From: KBS50 sp042434095
GTDB taxonomy: Bacteria; Actinomycetota; Actinomycetes; Mycobacteriales; Micromonosporaceae
Direction of reading: 5' to 3'
DNA: 64,000 bases
Assembly (NCBI RefSeq): GCF_042434095.1
Contig: NZ_JBHLUE010000019.1
Location: 342,423 to 406,422, forward strand
This document shows, piece by piece, positions 31,542 through 39,365 of this stretch. Below the pieces are notes generated by a model, which was not told where the DNA came from, ran no database searches, and saw only the letters and a program-made list of their open reading frames with translations. Each line of letters starts with the position of its first letter. Position 1 is the first letter of the stretch. The translations under genes and the position numbers were made by a program.

Positions 31542-32549
31542 TCAGTCCCGGCTGGAGAACGCGGCGTCGAAGGCCGCCGACGGCGGATCGAAGGCGAGAC
31601 GGCGGACGAACGCCAGCGCCTCCGGCGCGCCGACCAGGCGGTCCATTCCGGCGTCCTCCCACTCGATCGAGATCGGTCCGTCGTAGCCGATCGTGTTCAG
31701 CGCCCGGAAGCAGTCCTCCCACGGCACGTCCCCGTGCCCGGTGGAGATGAAGTCCCAGCCGCGGCGCGGGTCGGCCCAGGGCAGGTGGGAGGCGAGCCGG
31801 CCGCGGCGGCCGTCGCCGGTGCGTACCTTGGCGTCCTTGCAGTCGACGTGGTAGATCCGGTCGGCGAAGTCGAGCAGGAACCCGACCGGGTCGAGCTCCT
31901 GCCAGACGAAGTGCGACGGGTCCCAGTTGAGCCCGAAGGCGGGCCGGTGACCGATCGCCTCGAGGGCGCGCTTGGTGGTCCAGTAGTCGTACGCGATCTC
32001 GCTGGGGTGCACCTCGTGGGCGAACCGCACCCCGACGGAGTCGAACACGTCCAGGATCGGGTTCCACCGGTCGGCGAAGTCCTGGTAGCCCTCGTCGATC
32101 ATGGACGGCGGGACCGGCGGGAACATGGCCAGGGTGTGCCAGATGGCCGAGCCGGTGAAGCCGACCACCGTACGCACGCCGAGCCGGGCGGCCGCGCGGG
32201 CGCTGTTCTTGATCTCCTCGGCCGCCCGCCGCCGCACGCCCTCGGGATCGCCGTCCCCCCACACCCGGGCCGGCAGGATGTCCTGGTGGCGCCGGTCGAT
32301 CGGGTGGTCACAGACCGCCTGACCGACGAGATGGTTCGAGATGGCGTACACGGCGAGGTTGTGCTTGGCGAGCGTCTCCCGCTTGCGGTCGACGTAACCC
32401 TCCTCGTTGACCGCGCGGTCCACATCGAAATGGTCGCCCCAGCAGGCGATCTCCAGGCCGTCGTAGCCCCACTGGGCGGCGAGCCGGCAGACCTCGTCGA
32501 ACGGCAGATCGGCCCACTGTCCCGTGAACAGCGTGATGGGTCGGGTCAT
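31542..32549 (-). CDS. Sugar phosphate isomerase/epimerase (xylose-isomerase-like TIM barrel)
   Basis: 335 residues from ATG 32547-32549, overlapping the upstream dehydrogenase stop by 4 bp. The AP_endonuc_2-type TIM barrel is shown by ITLFTGQWADLPFDEVCRLAAQWGYDGLEIACWGDHFD, HEVHPSEIAYDY, FGLNWDPSHFVWQ, IYHVDCKDAKVR and SIEWEDAGMDR. The last two Glu and the Asp and His residues form the expected divalent metal site. It is the last gene of the uptake operon and likely isomerises or dehydrates the oxidised sugar or inositol produced by the adjacent dehydrogenase. Confidence 0.87.
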   Translation of the reverse strand: MTRPITLFTGQWADLPFDEVCRLAAQWGYDGLEIACWGDHFDVDRAVNEEGYVDRKRETLAKHNLAVYAISNHLVGQAVCDHPIDRRHQDILPARVWGDGDPEGVRRRAAEEIKNSARAAARLGVRTVVGFTGSAIWHTLAMFPPVPPSMIDEGYQDFADRWNPILDVFDSVGVRFAHEVHPSEIAYDYWTTKRALEAIGHRPAFGLNWDPSHFVWQELDPVGFLLDFADRIYHVDCKDAKVRTGDGRRGRLASHLPWADPRRGWDFISTGHGDVPWEDCFRALNTIGYDGPISIEWEDAGMDRLVGAPEALAFVRRLAFDPPSAAFDAAFSSRD

Positions 32550-33772
32550 CGGGTGCTCCCCCCGGTGGGTGTGGCGGACGGTTGGACGGCGGCGTCGGGC
32601 ACCGGGGTCCAGGCCGCGTCGGCGGCCGCGCTGCGCTCGACGGCGTCGAGCACGCCCTGCACCCGCAGCGCGTCGGTGAAGGACGGCTCGGGGTCGGCCC
32701 CGGTGGCGACGGCCTCGACGAGGTCCCGGATCTCGTGCGTGAAGGAGTGCTCGTACCCGATGATGTGGCCCGGCGGCCACCAGGCCGACAGGTACGGGTG
32801 GGTGGGCTCGGTGACCAGGATGCGGGTGAACCCGCGCTCCGGCTCCGGCGCCGTGGTGTCGTGGAACTCCAGTTCGTTGAGGCGTTCCAGGTCGAACACG
32901 GCCGAGCCGCGCGACCCGTTCAGCTCCACCCGCAGCGCGTTCTTGCGGCCGGTGGCGAACCGGGTGGCCTCGTACGTGGCCAGCCCGCCGCCGGAGAGCC
33001 GGGCGAGGAAGACGGCCGCGTCGTCGACCGTGACCGGCCCGGTCTGTCCGCTGTCGGCTCCGGCCGAGGCTGAGAGCCCGCTCGCGTCGGCCGGCAGCGG
33101 TCGTTCCCGGACGAAGGTCTCGGTGAGGGCGCTCACGCCGCTGATGAGCTGGCCGGTGAGGTGCTGGGTGAGGTCGATGATGTGCGCCCCCAGGTCGCCC
33201 AGGGCCCCCGACCCGGCCCGTTCCCGCTGCAACCGCCACACCAGCGGGAACTGCGGGTCCGCGATCCAGTCCTGCAGGTAGACGGCGCGGACGTGCCGGA
33301 TCTCGCCGAGCCGACCGGCCGCCACGAGCTGCCGCAGGTAGGCCACCGCGGGCACCCGCCGGTAGTTGAAGCCGGCCATGGCGCGTACCCCGTGCAGCCG
33401 GGCCATGTCGGCGGCCGCGGCCATGGCGCGGGCCTCGTCGAGCGTGTTGGCCAGCGGCTTCTCGCACAGGACGTGCTTGCCGGCCGCGAGCGCCGCCAGG
33501 GCGATCTCGCAGTGGCTGTCGCCGGGCGTGCAGATGTCGATGAGGTCGATGTCGTCCCGGGCGACCAACTCGCGCCAGTCGGTGACCGCCTCGGTCCAAC
33601 CGAGCCGGTCCGCGGCGGCGGTCACCCGGGCGGGATCCCGGCCGGCCACGGCCACCATTCGGGCGCGCAGCGGCAGGTCGAAGACGCGGTTCACGGTGCG
33701 CCACGCCTGCGAGTGCGCGGCGCCCATGAAGGCGTGGCCGACCATGCCGACCCGCAGTTCCTGTGCGGACAC
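32546..33772 (-). CDS. Gfo/Idh/MocA-family NAD(P)-dependent dehydrogenase
   Basis: 408 residues from a GTG at 33770-33772, with AGGGAG 9 nt upstream. Rossmann fold VGMVGHAFMGAAHSQAW at the N-terminus, the family EKP motif (HVLCEKPLANTLDEA), GFNYRRVPAVAYLRQL and GDLGAHIIDLTQHL are all present. It oxidises a sugar or polyol in the cytoplasm. It lies 17 nt from the solute-binding-protein gene upstream and overlaps the isomerase gene by 4 bp. Combined with the rhizopine/inositol-like ABC system, an inositol-type substrate is possible but not proven. Confidence 0.88.
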   Translation of the reverse strand: MSAQELRVGMVGHAFMGAAHSQAWRTVNRVFDLPLRARMVAVAGRDPARVTAAADRLGWTEAVTDWRELVARDDIDLIDICTPGDSHCEIALAALAAGKHVLCEKPLANTLDEARAMAAAADMARLHGVRAMAGFNYRRVPAVAYLRQLVAAGRLGEIRHVRAVYLQDWIADPQFPLVWRLQRERAGSGALGDLGAHIIDLTQHLTGQLISGVSALTETFVRERPLPADASGLSASAGADSGQTGPVTVDDAAVFLARLSGGGLATYEATRFATGRKNALRVELNGSRGSAVFDLERLNELEFHDTTAPEPERGFTRILVTEPTHPYLSAWWPPGHIIGYEHSFTHEIRDLVEAVATGADPEPSFTDALRVQGVLDAVERSAAADAAWTPVPDAAVQPSATPTGGSTR

Positions 33773-33789
33773 TGATGGTGCTCCCTTGG

Positions 33790-34851
33790 TCAGGACCTGA
33801 ACCCGAGCGGCAGGTACTTGTCGACGTTCTCCTTCGTGATCGTCTCGGAGGCGAGCACGATCTGCTTCGGCACCTGGAGTTCGACGAGGTCGGACAGGCC
33901 CTTGCCCTGCGCGATGAGCCGGGCCAGCGACATGGCCGAGGCGGCCATGCTGGGCGGGTAGGTGACGGTGCACTCCAGCGGCGTGTCCCCGGCCTTGATG
34001 TGTTCCATCGCGTCCAGCGAGCCGGCGCCGCCGACCATGAAGAACTCCTTGCGGCCCGTCTGCTTGATCGCCGCGAGCACCCCGACGCCCTGGTCGTCGT
34101 CGTGGTTCCAGATGGCGTCGATTTTGGACGCGGCCTGCAGCAGGTTGGCCGTCACGTCCTGCCCGGACTGGACGGTGAACTGGGCCGCCACCCGGTTGGT
34201 GACGCGCAGCCCGAAGGTGGCCAGCGCCTCCTTGAAGCCCCGGGACCGTTCCTGGGTCAGCGGCAGGCTGTCGATGCCGGCGATCTCGGCGATGACCGCG
34301 TCGGTCTTTCCCTTGAGCTTGGTGCCGATGTAGGTGCCGGCGGCCACGCCCATGCCGTAGTTGTCGCCCTTGATCAGCAACCGCGAGGCGCCGGCGTCGG
34401 AGAACTCGCGATCCAGGTTGATCACCGGGATGCCGGCCTGCATGGCGGCCTTGCCGGCCGCGGTGAGCTGGGCGCCGTCCTGCGGCAGCAGCACGATCGC
34501 GTCGGGCTTCTGCTGGATCAGCGTCTGCAGCGCGGCCACCTGCGCCGGCGCGTCCTTGCCGGCGTCGACCTGCACGAGCTTCACGTCCGAGTACGTGCCG
34601 GCCTGCTTCTTGGCGTTGTCGGTGATGGCCCGGATCCAGCCGTGGTCGGCGGCCGGAGCGGAGAAGCCGATGGTCACCGACTTCCCCGGCGCGGCGTTGC
34701 CCCCGCCGGCCGCCGCGGTGTTCTGCGCGCTGGCGGCGCCGGTCGGCTTCTCCTCGTTGGAGGTGCAGGCGGTCAGCAGGGTGCCGGCGCCCAGCACGGC
34801 GCCGCCCAGCAGCATGCGGCGGCGGGATAGGTCTGTGGAGACGTGCGTCAT
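33790..34851 (-). CDS. Sugar ABC transporter substrate-binding lipoprotein (RbsB-type)
   Basis: 353 residues. The N-terminus has twin arginines before a hydrophobic stretch and a lipobox (SRRRMLLGGAVLGAGTLLTAC), so it is probably a Tat-exported lipoprotein anchored at Cys29. The periplasmic-binding fold Peripla_BP_4 is indicated by VTIGFSAPAADHGWIRAITDNAKKQA, AIVLLPQDGAQLTAAGKAAMQAGIPVINLDREF and IDAIWNHDDDQGVGVLAAI. It binds a monosaccharide or polyol outside the membrane and delivers it to the permease encoded next upstream. Confidence 0.9.
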   Translation of the reverse strand: MTHVSTDLSRRRMLLGGAVLGAGTLLTACTSNEEKPTGAASAQNTAAAGGGNAAPGKSVTIGFSAPAADHGWIRAITDNAKKQAGTYSDVKLVQVDAGKDAPAQVAALQTLIQQKPDAIVLLPQDGAQLTAAGKAAMQAGIPVINLDREFSDAGASRLLIKGDNYGMGVAAGTYIGTKLKGKTDAVIAEIAGIDSLPLTQERSRGFKEALATFGLRVTNRVAAQFTVQSGQDVTANLLQAASKIDAIWNHDDDQGVGVLAAIKQTGRKEFFMVGGAGSLDAMEHIKAGDTPLECTVTYPPSMAASAMSLARLIAQGKGLSDLVELQVPKQIVLASETITKENVDKYLPLGFRS

Positions 34852-34938
34852 GACGACCTCCTGGTCGGAAGTGGATGCGGCGTGCCGGTCCCTGGTCGAC
34901 TGCGGACCCGGGACGTTCCGAGGTGGGTGGGGCGGTGC

Positions 34939-36051
34939 TCAGCCGCCCCCGGGAGCGGAGCGGGGGAGCGCTGCGCTCCCGGGGGTGGACCGGCGGAGCG
35001 CGGCGGGACGGAACTGCTGGACCAGGACCGCGCCGACGATGATCGCGCCCTGGGCGATCAGCTGGTACTCCAGCTGCAGGTTGTTGACGATGAACAGGTT
35101 GTTGATCTGCGTGAAGACCAGCACGCCGAGCACCGAGCCGACGATGGTGCCGCGGCCGCCGGACAGGGACGTGCCGCCGATGATGGCGGCCGCGATGGCC
35201 TGCAGCTCGTACAGGTTGCCGTGGTCCGAGGAGCCGGCGTTGGCCAGCGAGGTGACCATGACCGCGCCGATCCCGCAGCACAGGCCGGAGAGGGCGTAGA
35301 GGGCCAGCTGGGTGCGCCGGATGTTGATGCCGGCCAGCCGGGCCGCCTCCGGGTTGCCGCCGATGGCCACGGTCCGGCGGCCGAAGGTGGTGCGGTTGAG
35401 CAGCACCCAGCCGGCCACCGCCACGGCCGCGAAGATCAGCACCAGCAACGGGATGCCGAGGATCTTCGTCTCGGCGATCCGGTTGATGCCGTTCACCTTG
35501 ACGATCTGGGTCAGCTTGCCGGAGATCTTCTGCGCCACGCCGCGGGCCGCCACCATGGTGGCCAGGGTGGCGATGAACGGCACCATCCGGCCGTACGCGA
35601 TGAGGACGCCGTTGACCAGGCCGGCGATGGCGCCGACGAGCAGCGCGGCCAGGATCATGACGCCCGGCCCGTAGCTCTGGGTGGCCACCGTGGTGGACCA
35701 GACGCTGGCCAGGGCGAGCAGGGCGCCCACGGACAGGTCGATGCCGCCGCTGATCATCACGAAGGTCATGCCCACCGTGATGACGCCGATGCTGGCGGCC
35801 TGGGTGAGCACGGTGAGCTCGTTGCTCCACAACCGACCGGGGTGCACGAAGATGTCCGGCCGGGCGAAGGCGCCGATCAGGTAGAGCACCACCAGCACGC
35901 CGACCAGGCCCAGGTTCCGGCGTACCGGCTCGCTCGCGTCCTCGCGCCACCAGCGGCCGCGGCCGGGCCGGGCCAGTGCGCCGCCGGCCGCCGGGGACAC
36001 CGGGCGGGCCGGGCCGCCGCTCCCGGCCACGGTGTCCAGTTGCTCGCTCAT
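34939..36051 (-). CDS. Sugar ABC transporter permease (RbsC-type)
   Basis: 370 residues with eight to ten hydrophobic helices. The BPD_transp_2 features are ITVGMTFVMISGGIDLSVGALLALASVW and the C-terminal GTSLSGGRGTIVGSVLGVLVFTQINN, both characteristic of ribose-type permeases. The start ATG at 36049-36051 overlaps the ATPase stop by 4 bp. A short C-terminal Gly/Pro-rich tail follows the last helix. It forms the channel, probably as a homodimer. Confidence 0.92.
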   Translation of the reverse strand: MSEQLDTVAGSGGPARPVSPAAGGALARPGRGRWWREDASEPVRRNLGLVGVLVVLYLIGAFARPDIFVHPGRLWSNELTVLTQAASIGVITVGMTFVMISGGIDLSVGALLALASVWSTTVATQSYGPGVMILAALLVGAIAGLVNGVLIAYGRMVPFIATLATMVAARGVAQKISGKLTQIVKVNGINRIAETKILGIPLLVLIFAAVAVAGWVLLNRTTFGRRTVAIGGNPEAARLAGINIRRTQLALYALSGLCCGIGAVMVTSLANAGSSDHGNLYELQAIAAAIIGGTSLSGGRGTIVGSVLGVLVFTQINNLFIVNNLQLEYQLIAQGAIIVGAVLVQQFRPAALRRSTPGSAALPRSAPGGG

Positions 36052-37724
36052 GGCGCCGTCACCTCCAGCAGCGACCCCGCCATGACGAGGTCGAGTACGG
36101 TTTCCTCGGTCAGCTCCGCCGCCGGGGCCTCGTGCACGAGGCGTCCCTCGCGCATCACCAGCACCCGGTCGGCGAGCCCCAGCACCTCCGGGACCTCGCT
36201 GGAGACCAGCAGGACGCCGACGCCGCTGTCGGCGAGCCGGCGGATGACCTGGTAGAGCTCTGCCCGGGCCCCCACGTCGACCCCGCGGGTGGGCTCGTCG
36301 AGCAGCAGCAGCCGGACGCCCCCGGCCGCCGGCCCGGCGGTACCGGCCACCGGCCCGGCGGTACCGGCCGCCGGCCCGGCGGTACCGGCCGCCGGCCCGG
36401 CGGTACCGGCCGCCGACCCGACGGCGCCGGCGGGATCGCCGGGATCGGCGCCCTCGCCGCCGAGCAGCCAGCGGCCGAGCACCACCTTCTGCTGGTTGCC
36501 GCCGGAGAGCGTGCGCACGGTGCGCCGGACGTCGCGGGGGTGCAGCGCCAGGGCGTCCGCGATCCGGGCGGCCACGGCGCGTTCCCGGTCCGCGTGGGTG
36601 AGGCCGGCGGTGGCGTACCGGCCGAAGCCGGCCAGCGTGATGTTGCGGTAGATCGGCTCGTCGAGCAGCAGCGCCTGGCTCTTGCGCTCCTCGGGCGCCA
36701 TGCCGATGCCGGCCCGCACGGCGGGGCCGACCCGGCCCGGCGGCAGGGTGCGGCCGGCCATCCGGACCCGGCCGGCGTGCGCCCGCCGGGCGCCGTAGAC
36801 GGTCTCGAGCAGCTCGGAACGTCCGGAGCCGACCAGGCCGGCGATGCCGAGGATCTCGCCCGGGTGGACCGTCAGCGAGACGTCGGTGAACTCGCCGTGC
36901 CGGGTCAGGCCGGTCACCTCGAGCAGCGGCGCCGCGCCGGGCGCCCGGACGCCCGCGCCGCGCGGCGGGAAGACGTACTCGATGGACCGGCCGGTCATCC
37001 GGGACACCAGCTCGGCCGTGGGGGTGTCGCGGGCCGGCAGGTCGACCGCCGAGGTGCGGCCGTCCTTCAGGACGGTCACCCGGTCGCCGATCTCGCGGAT
37101 CTCCTCGAGCCGGTGCGAGATGTAGATGACCGCGATGCCCTGCGCGGTCATCTCGCGGATCACCCGGAACAGGTTGGCCACCTCGTCGTGCGCGAGGACG
37201 GCGCTGGGCTCGTCCATCACGATCAGCCGGGCGTCGTACGACAGGGCGCGCGCCATGCTGACGATCTGCTTGGCCGCGGCCGGGAGCCGGCCGACCGCGC
37301 GACCGGCGGGGATCTCCGGATGCCCCAGCCGGCCGAGGATGGCGCGGGCGTCCCGGCGCATCCGGCGGCGCCGGACGAAGCCGGCGGTGCGATGCTCGTG
37401 GCCGAGGAAGACGTTCTCGGCCACCGTGAGGTCCTCGACCAGATCCAGCTCCTGGTAGATCGTGGCGATGCCGGCCCGGGTGGCGGCCTGGGGGTTGCCG
37501 AACGACACCCGCTCGCCCTGCCAGCGCAGCTCGCCGGCGTCCGGGCGGTGCACCCCGGCCAGCACCTTGATCAGGGTGGACTTCCCGGCGCCGTTCTGGC
37601 CGAGCAGGCAGTGCACCTCGCCCGCCCGCACCTCGAGCTGGACGCCGTCCAGCGCGCGTACCCCGGGGAACGTCTTGACGATGCCGTCGAGGCGCAGCAC
37701 GACCGGCCGCTCGGCCGCGCTCAT
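36048..37724 (-). CDS. Sugar ABC transporter ATPase (RbsA/MglA-type, two NBDs) with repeat insertion
   Basis: 558 residues from ATG 37722-37724; upstream in-frame sequence is the SER-repeat spacer. NBD1 has Walker A GQNGAGKST and VMDEPSAVL. NBD2 has a degenerate P-loop (GLVGSGRSELLE), as usual for this family, then LSGGNQQKVVLGRWL and LLLLDEPTRGVDVGA. Between the NBD2 signature and Walker B lies an insertion of about 50 residues (Gly/Ala/Pro, AGTAGPA repeats) absent from normal RbsA proteins. It would sit on a surface loop. Either it is tolerated or it alters the dimer interface. Confidence 0.9.
   Translation of the reverse strand: MSAAERPVVLRLDGIVKTFPGVRALDGVQLEVRAGEVHCLLGQNGAGKSTLIKVLAGVHRPDAGELRWQGERVSFGNPQAATRAGIATIYQELDLVEDLTVAENVFLGHEHRTAGFVRRRRMRRDARAILGRLGHPEIPAGRAVGRLPAAAKQIVSMARALSYDARLIVMDEPSAVLAHDEVANLFRVIREMTAQGIAVIYISHRLEEIREIGDRVTVLKDGRTSAVDLPARDTPTAELVSRMTGRSIEYVFPPRGAGVRAPGAAPLLEVTGLTRHGEFTDVSLTVHPGEILGIAGLVGSGRSELLETVYGARRAHAGRVRMAGRTLPPGRVGPAVRAGIGMAPEERKSQALLLDEPIYRNITLAGFGRYATAGLTHADRERAVAARIADALALHPRDVRRTVRTLSGGNQQKVVLGRWLLGGEGADPGDPAGAVGSAAGTAGPAAGTAGPAAGTAGPVAGTAGPAAGGVRLLLLDEPTRGVDVGARAELYQVIRRLADSGVGVLLVSSEVPEVLGLADRVLVMREGRLVHEAPAAELTEETVLDLVMAGSLLEVTAP
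36331..36414. repeat. 21-bp tandem repeat, four copies, inside the ABC ATPase gene
   Basis: Units at 36331-36351, 36352-36372, 36373-36393 and 36394-36414 are almost identical, and a degenerate fifth copy follows. Because the unit is 21 bp the frame is kept, adding AGTAGPA heptapeptides. Confidence 0.9.
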
Positions 37725-37826
37725 GTCGGCTCCTCGCTCCGCTCGCTCATGTCGGCTCCTCGCTGCGCTCGGACCCGCCATGAGGCACCAGCGCACAGTG
37801 CTCAATGATTCGCTCGCTGCGCTCGC
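37725..37826. repeat. SER-repeat spacer (GAGCGAGCGCAGCGAGC type)
   Basis: The spacer between the ROK regulator and the ABC ATPase contains three related GC(T/G)CGCTCATG(T/A)CGG / CGCTCGCTGCGCTC blocks. Read on the minus strand they would encode SERSERxxEH-type peptides. Such blocks are common dispersed repeats in Micromonosporaceae as I recall them. They interrupt what is otherwise a continuous operon. Confidence 0.6.
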
Positions 37827-39017
37827 TCATGACGGTTGCCCGTAGAACATGTCGCTGGCCAGCACGGCCGCGCCCACCACGCCGGCCCGGCCGCCGAGTT
37901 CGGACATCACGATGGGCAGGTTGCCGGTGGCCAGCGGCAGGGACCGCCGGTAGACCACGCTGCGGATCTCGGCGAGCAGCAGGTGCCCGAGCCCCGCCAG
38001 GCCGCCGCCGATCACGATCATCGACGGGTTGATGAAGCTGACCAGGCCGGCCAGGACCGTGCCGACCCGCCGGCCGCCGTCGCGGATGAGCTGGATGCAC
38101 CGTACGTCGCCCTCGGCCGCGCCGGCCGCCACGTCGGCGGCGGTGAGCGTCCCGCTGCCGGCCAGGCGTTCGGCCAGCGCCGGCGACTGCCCGGCGCGGG
38201 CGGCCGTGAGGGCGTCCCGGGACAGCGCGGCGCCGCCGAAGTACGCCTCGAGACAGCCGACGTTCCCGCAACTGCAGACCGGGCCCTCCTCGTCGACCTG
38301 AATGTGGCCGATGTCGCCGGCGCTGCCGTCGGTGCCGCGGTAGACCCGTCCACCGAGGTAGATCCCGCACCCGATGCCGGTGCCGATCTTCAGGAAGAGG
38401 AGGTTGTCGGTCATGTTGGCCACTCCCCCGTAGTGCTCACCGATCGCCATGATGTTGACGTCGTTGTCCACCACGACCGGGCAGCCGTGCTCCCGGCTGA
38501 GCACCTCGCGGACCGGGTACCGGTCCCAGCCCGGCATGATCGGCGGCGAGACCGGATGCCCGTCGCGGAAGCTGACCGGCCCGGGCACCCCGATGCCGAT
38601 GGCCTGCAGCCGCTGGTACGCGCCGTCCGCGCGCAGCTTGGCCAGGATCTCGCTGACCCGGTGCAGGATCACCCGCGGCCCGGAGCGGATGTCGGCGGGC
38701 TCGGCGTGCGAGAGGAGCGGTTCGAGGCGCCCGTCGGTGATCTCGACGTCGATCGAGCGGGCGCCCAGGTCCACGGCCGCGAACCGCAGGTCGCGGTTGA
38801 GCTCGACCAGGGTGGAGCGCCGGCCGCCGCGCGAGGCGGCCGGGCCGGCCTCGGAGAGCAGCCCGGCGGCCAGCAGCGAGTCCAGTTCGGACAGCAGCCT
38901 CGGCCGGGGCACCTCGAGGTAGCTGGCGAGTTCCGCCCGGGACACCGGGCCGGCGTCGCGGAGCCGGCGCAGCAGTCGGGCGGCGAGCGGGTCCTGGAAC
39001 TGGTCATGCGCCGTCAT
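37827..39017 (-). CDS. ROK-family transcriptional regulator
   Basis: 396 residues. An N-terminal winged helix (LLRRLRDAGPVSRAELASYLEVPRPRLLSELDSLLAAGLL) is fused to a ROK sugar-kinase fold with FAAVDLGARSIDVEITD, VVVDNDVNIMAIGEHYGG, GTGIGCGIYLGGRVYRG and the zinc motif CSCGNVGCLEAY. Such proteins sense the sugar and repress the linked uptake genes. It is the first gene of the uptake cluster, and its upstream region holds two inverted repeats that may be its own operators. Confidence 0.9.
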   Translation of the reverse strand: MTAHDQFQDPLAARLLRRLRDAGPVSRAELASYLEVPRPRLLSELDSLLAAGLLSEAGPAASRGGRRSTLVELNRDLRFAAVDLGARSIDVEITDGRLEPLLSHAEPADIRSGPRVILHRVSEILAKLRADGAYQRLQAIGIGVPGPVSFRDGHPVSPPIMPGWDRYPVREVLSREHGCPVVVDNDVNIMAIGEHYGGVANMTDNLLFLKIGTGIGCGIYLGGRVYRGTDGSAGDIGHIQVDEEGPVCSCGNVGCLEAYFGGAALSRDALTAARAGQSPALAERLAGSGTLTAADVAAGAAEGDVRCIQLIRDGGRRVGTVLAGLVSFINPSMIVIGGGLAGLGHLLLAEIRSVVYRRSLPLATGNLPIVMSELGGRAGVVGAAVLASDMFYGQPS

Positions 39018-39071
39018 CGACGACCTCCGAAGCAGTGTGCTTGGGTCGGACGGTAGTCGAATTAGGCATCA

Positions 39072-39091
39072 GACGTAAAGAGCTTCACGTC
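39072..39091. promoter_or_regulatory. 20-bp imperfect palindrome upstream of the ROK gene
   Basis: GACGTAAAGAGCTTCACGTC: 8 of 10 base pairs are symmetric. It lies 55 nt upstream of the ROK start and could be an operator for the uptake operon. Confidence 0.5.
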
Positions 39092-39102
39092 CGGCAGTCC
39101 CA

Positions 39103-39128
39103 AACTTTTATCCGATCAGTCAAAAGTT
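39103..39128. promoter_or_regulatory. Inverted repeat AACTTTT-N12-AAAAGTT
   Basis: A 7+7-bp inverted repeat in an AT-rich island 86 nt upstream of the ROK start. AT-rich dyads of this size are typical of NagC/Mlc/XylR-type ROK operators. Confidence 0.55.
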
Positions 39129-39144
39129 GGCTTCGGCTCGTGCT

Positions 39145-39190
39145 CCCCCACTCTGTCCCACTTGCTGCGGCAGGTCGGGCAGAGTGGGGG
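39145..39190. other. Strong hairpin in the divergent ROK-AfsR intergenic region
   Basis: CCCCCACTCTG (39145-39155) pairs with CAGAGTGGGGG (39180-39190), and the stem extends by GTCCC/GGG with a bulge. It lies between two divergent genes, so a simple terminator role is odd. The rest of 39018-39365 holds the two dyads above and GTGAT-N6-ATCAC at 39322-39337 near the AfsR start, and no gene. Confidence 0.5.
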
Positions 39191-39365
39191 CGGCCACGCG
39201 GATCAGGGCGAGGCAGAGTAACGGCCATCCCCCGTGCAGACCGGTACGCCAGACCGAGCGCCGCCGCAATCGTGGATCTTGCCGTTGGCTGCTCACTGGA
39301 TGCAGAATGGACGACCTCAGCGTGATGATCGGATCACCGAACGGATCTGCGGGCGGGGGTGACGG

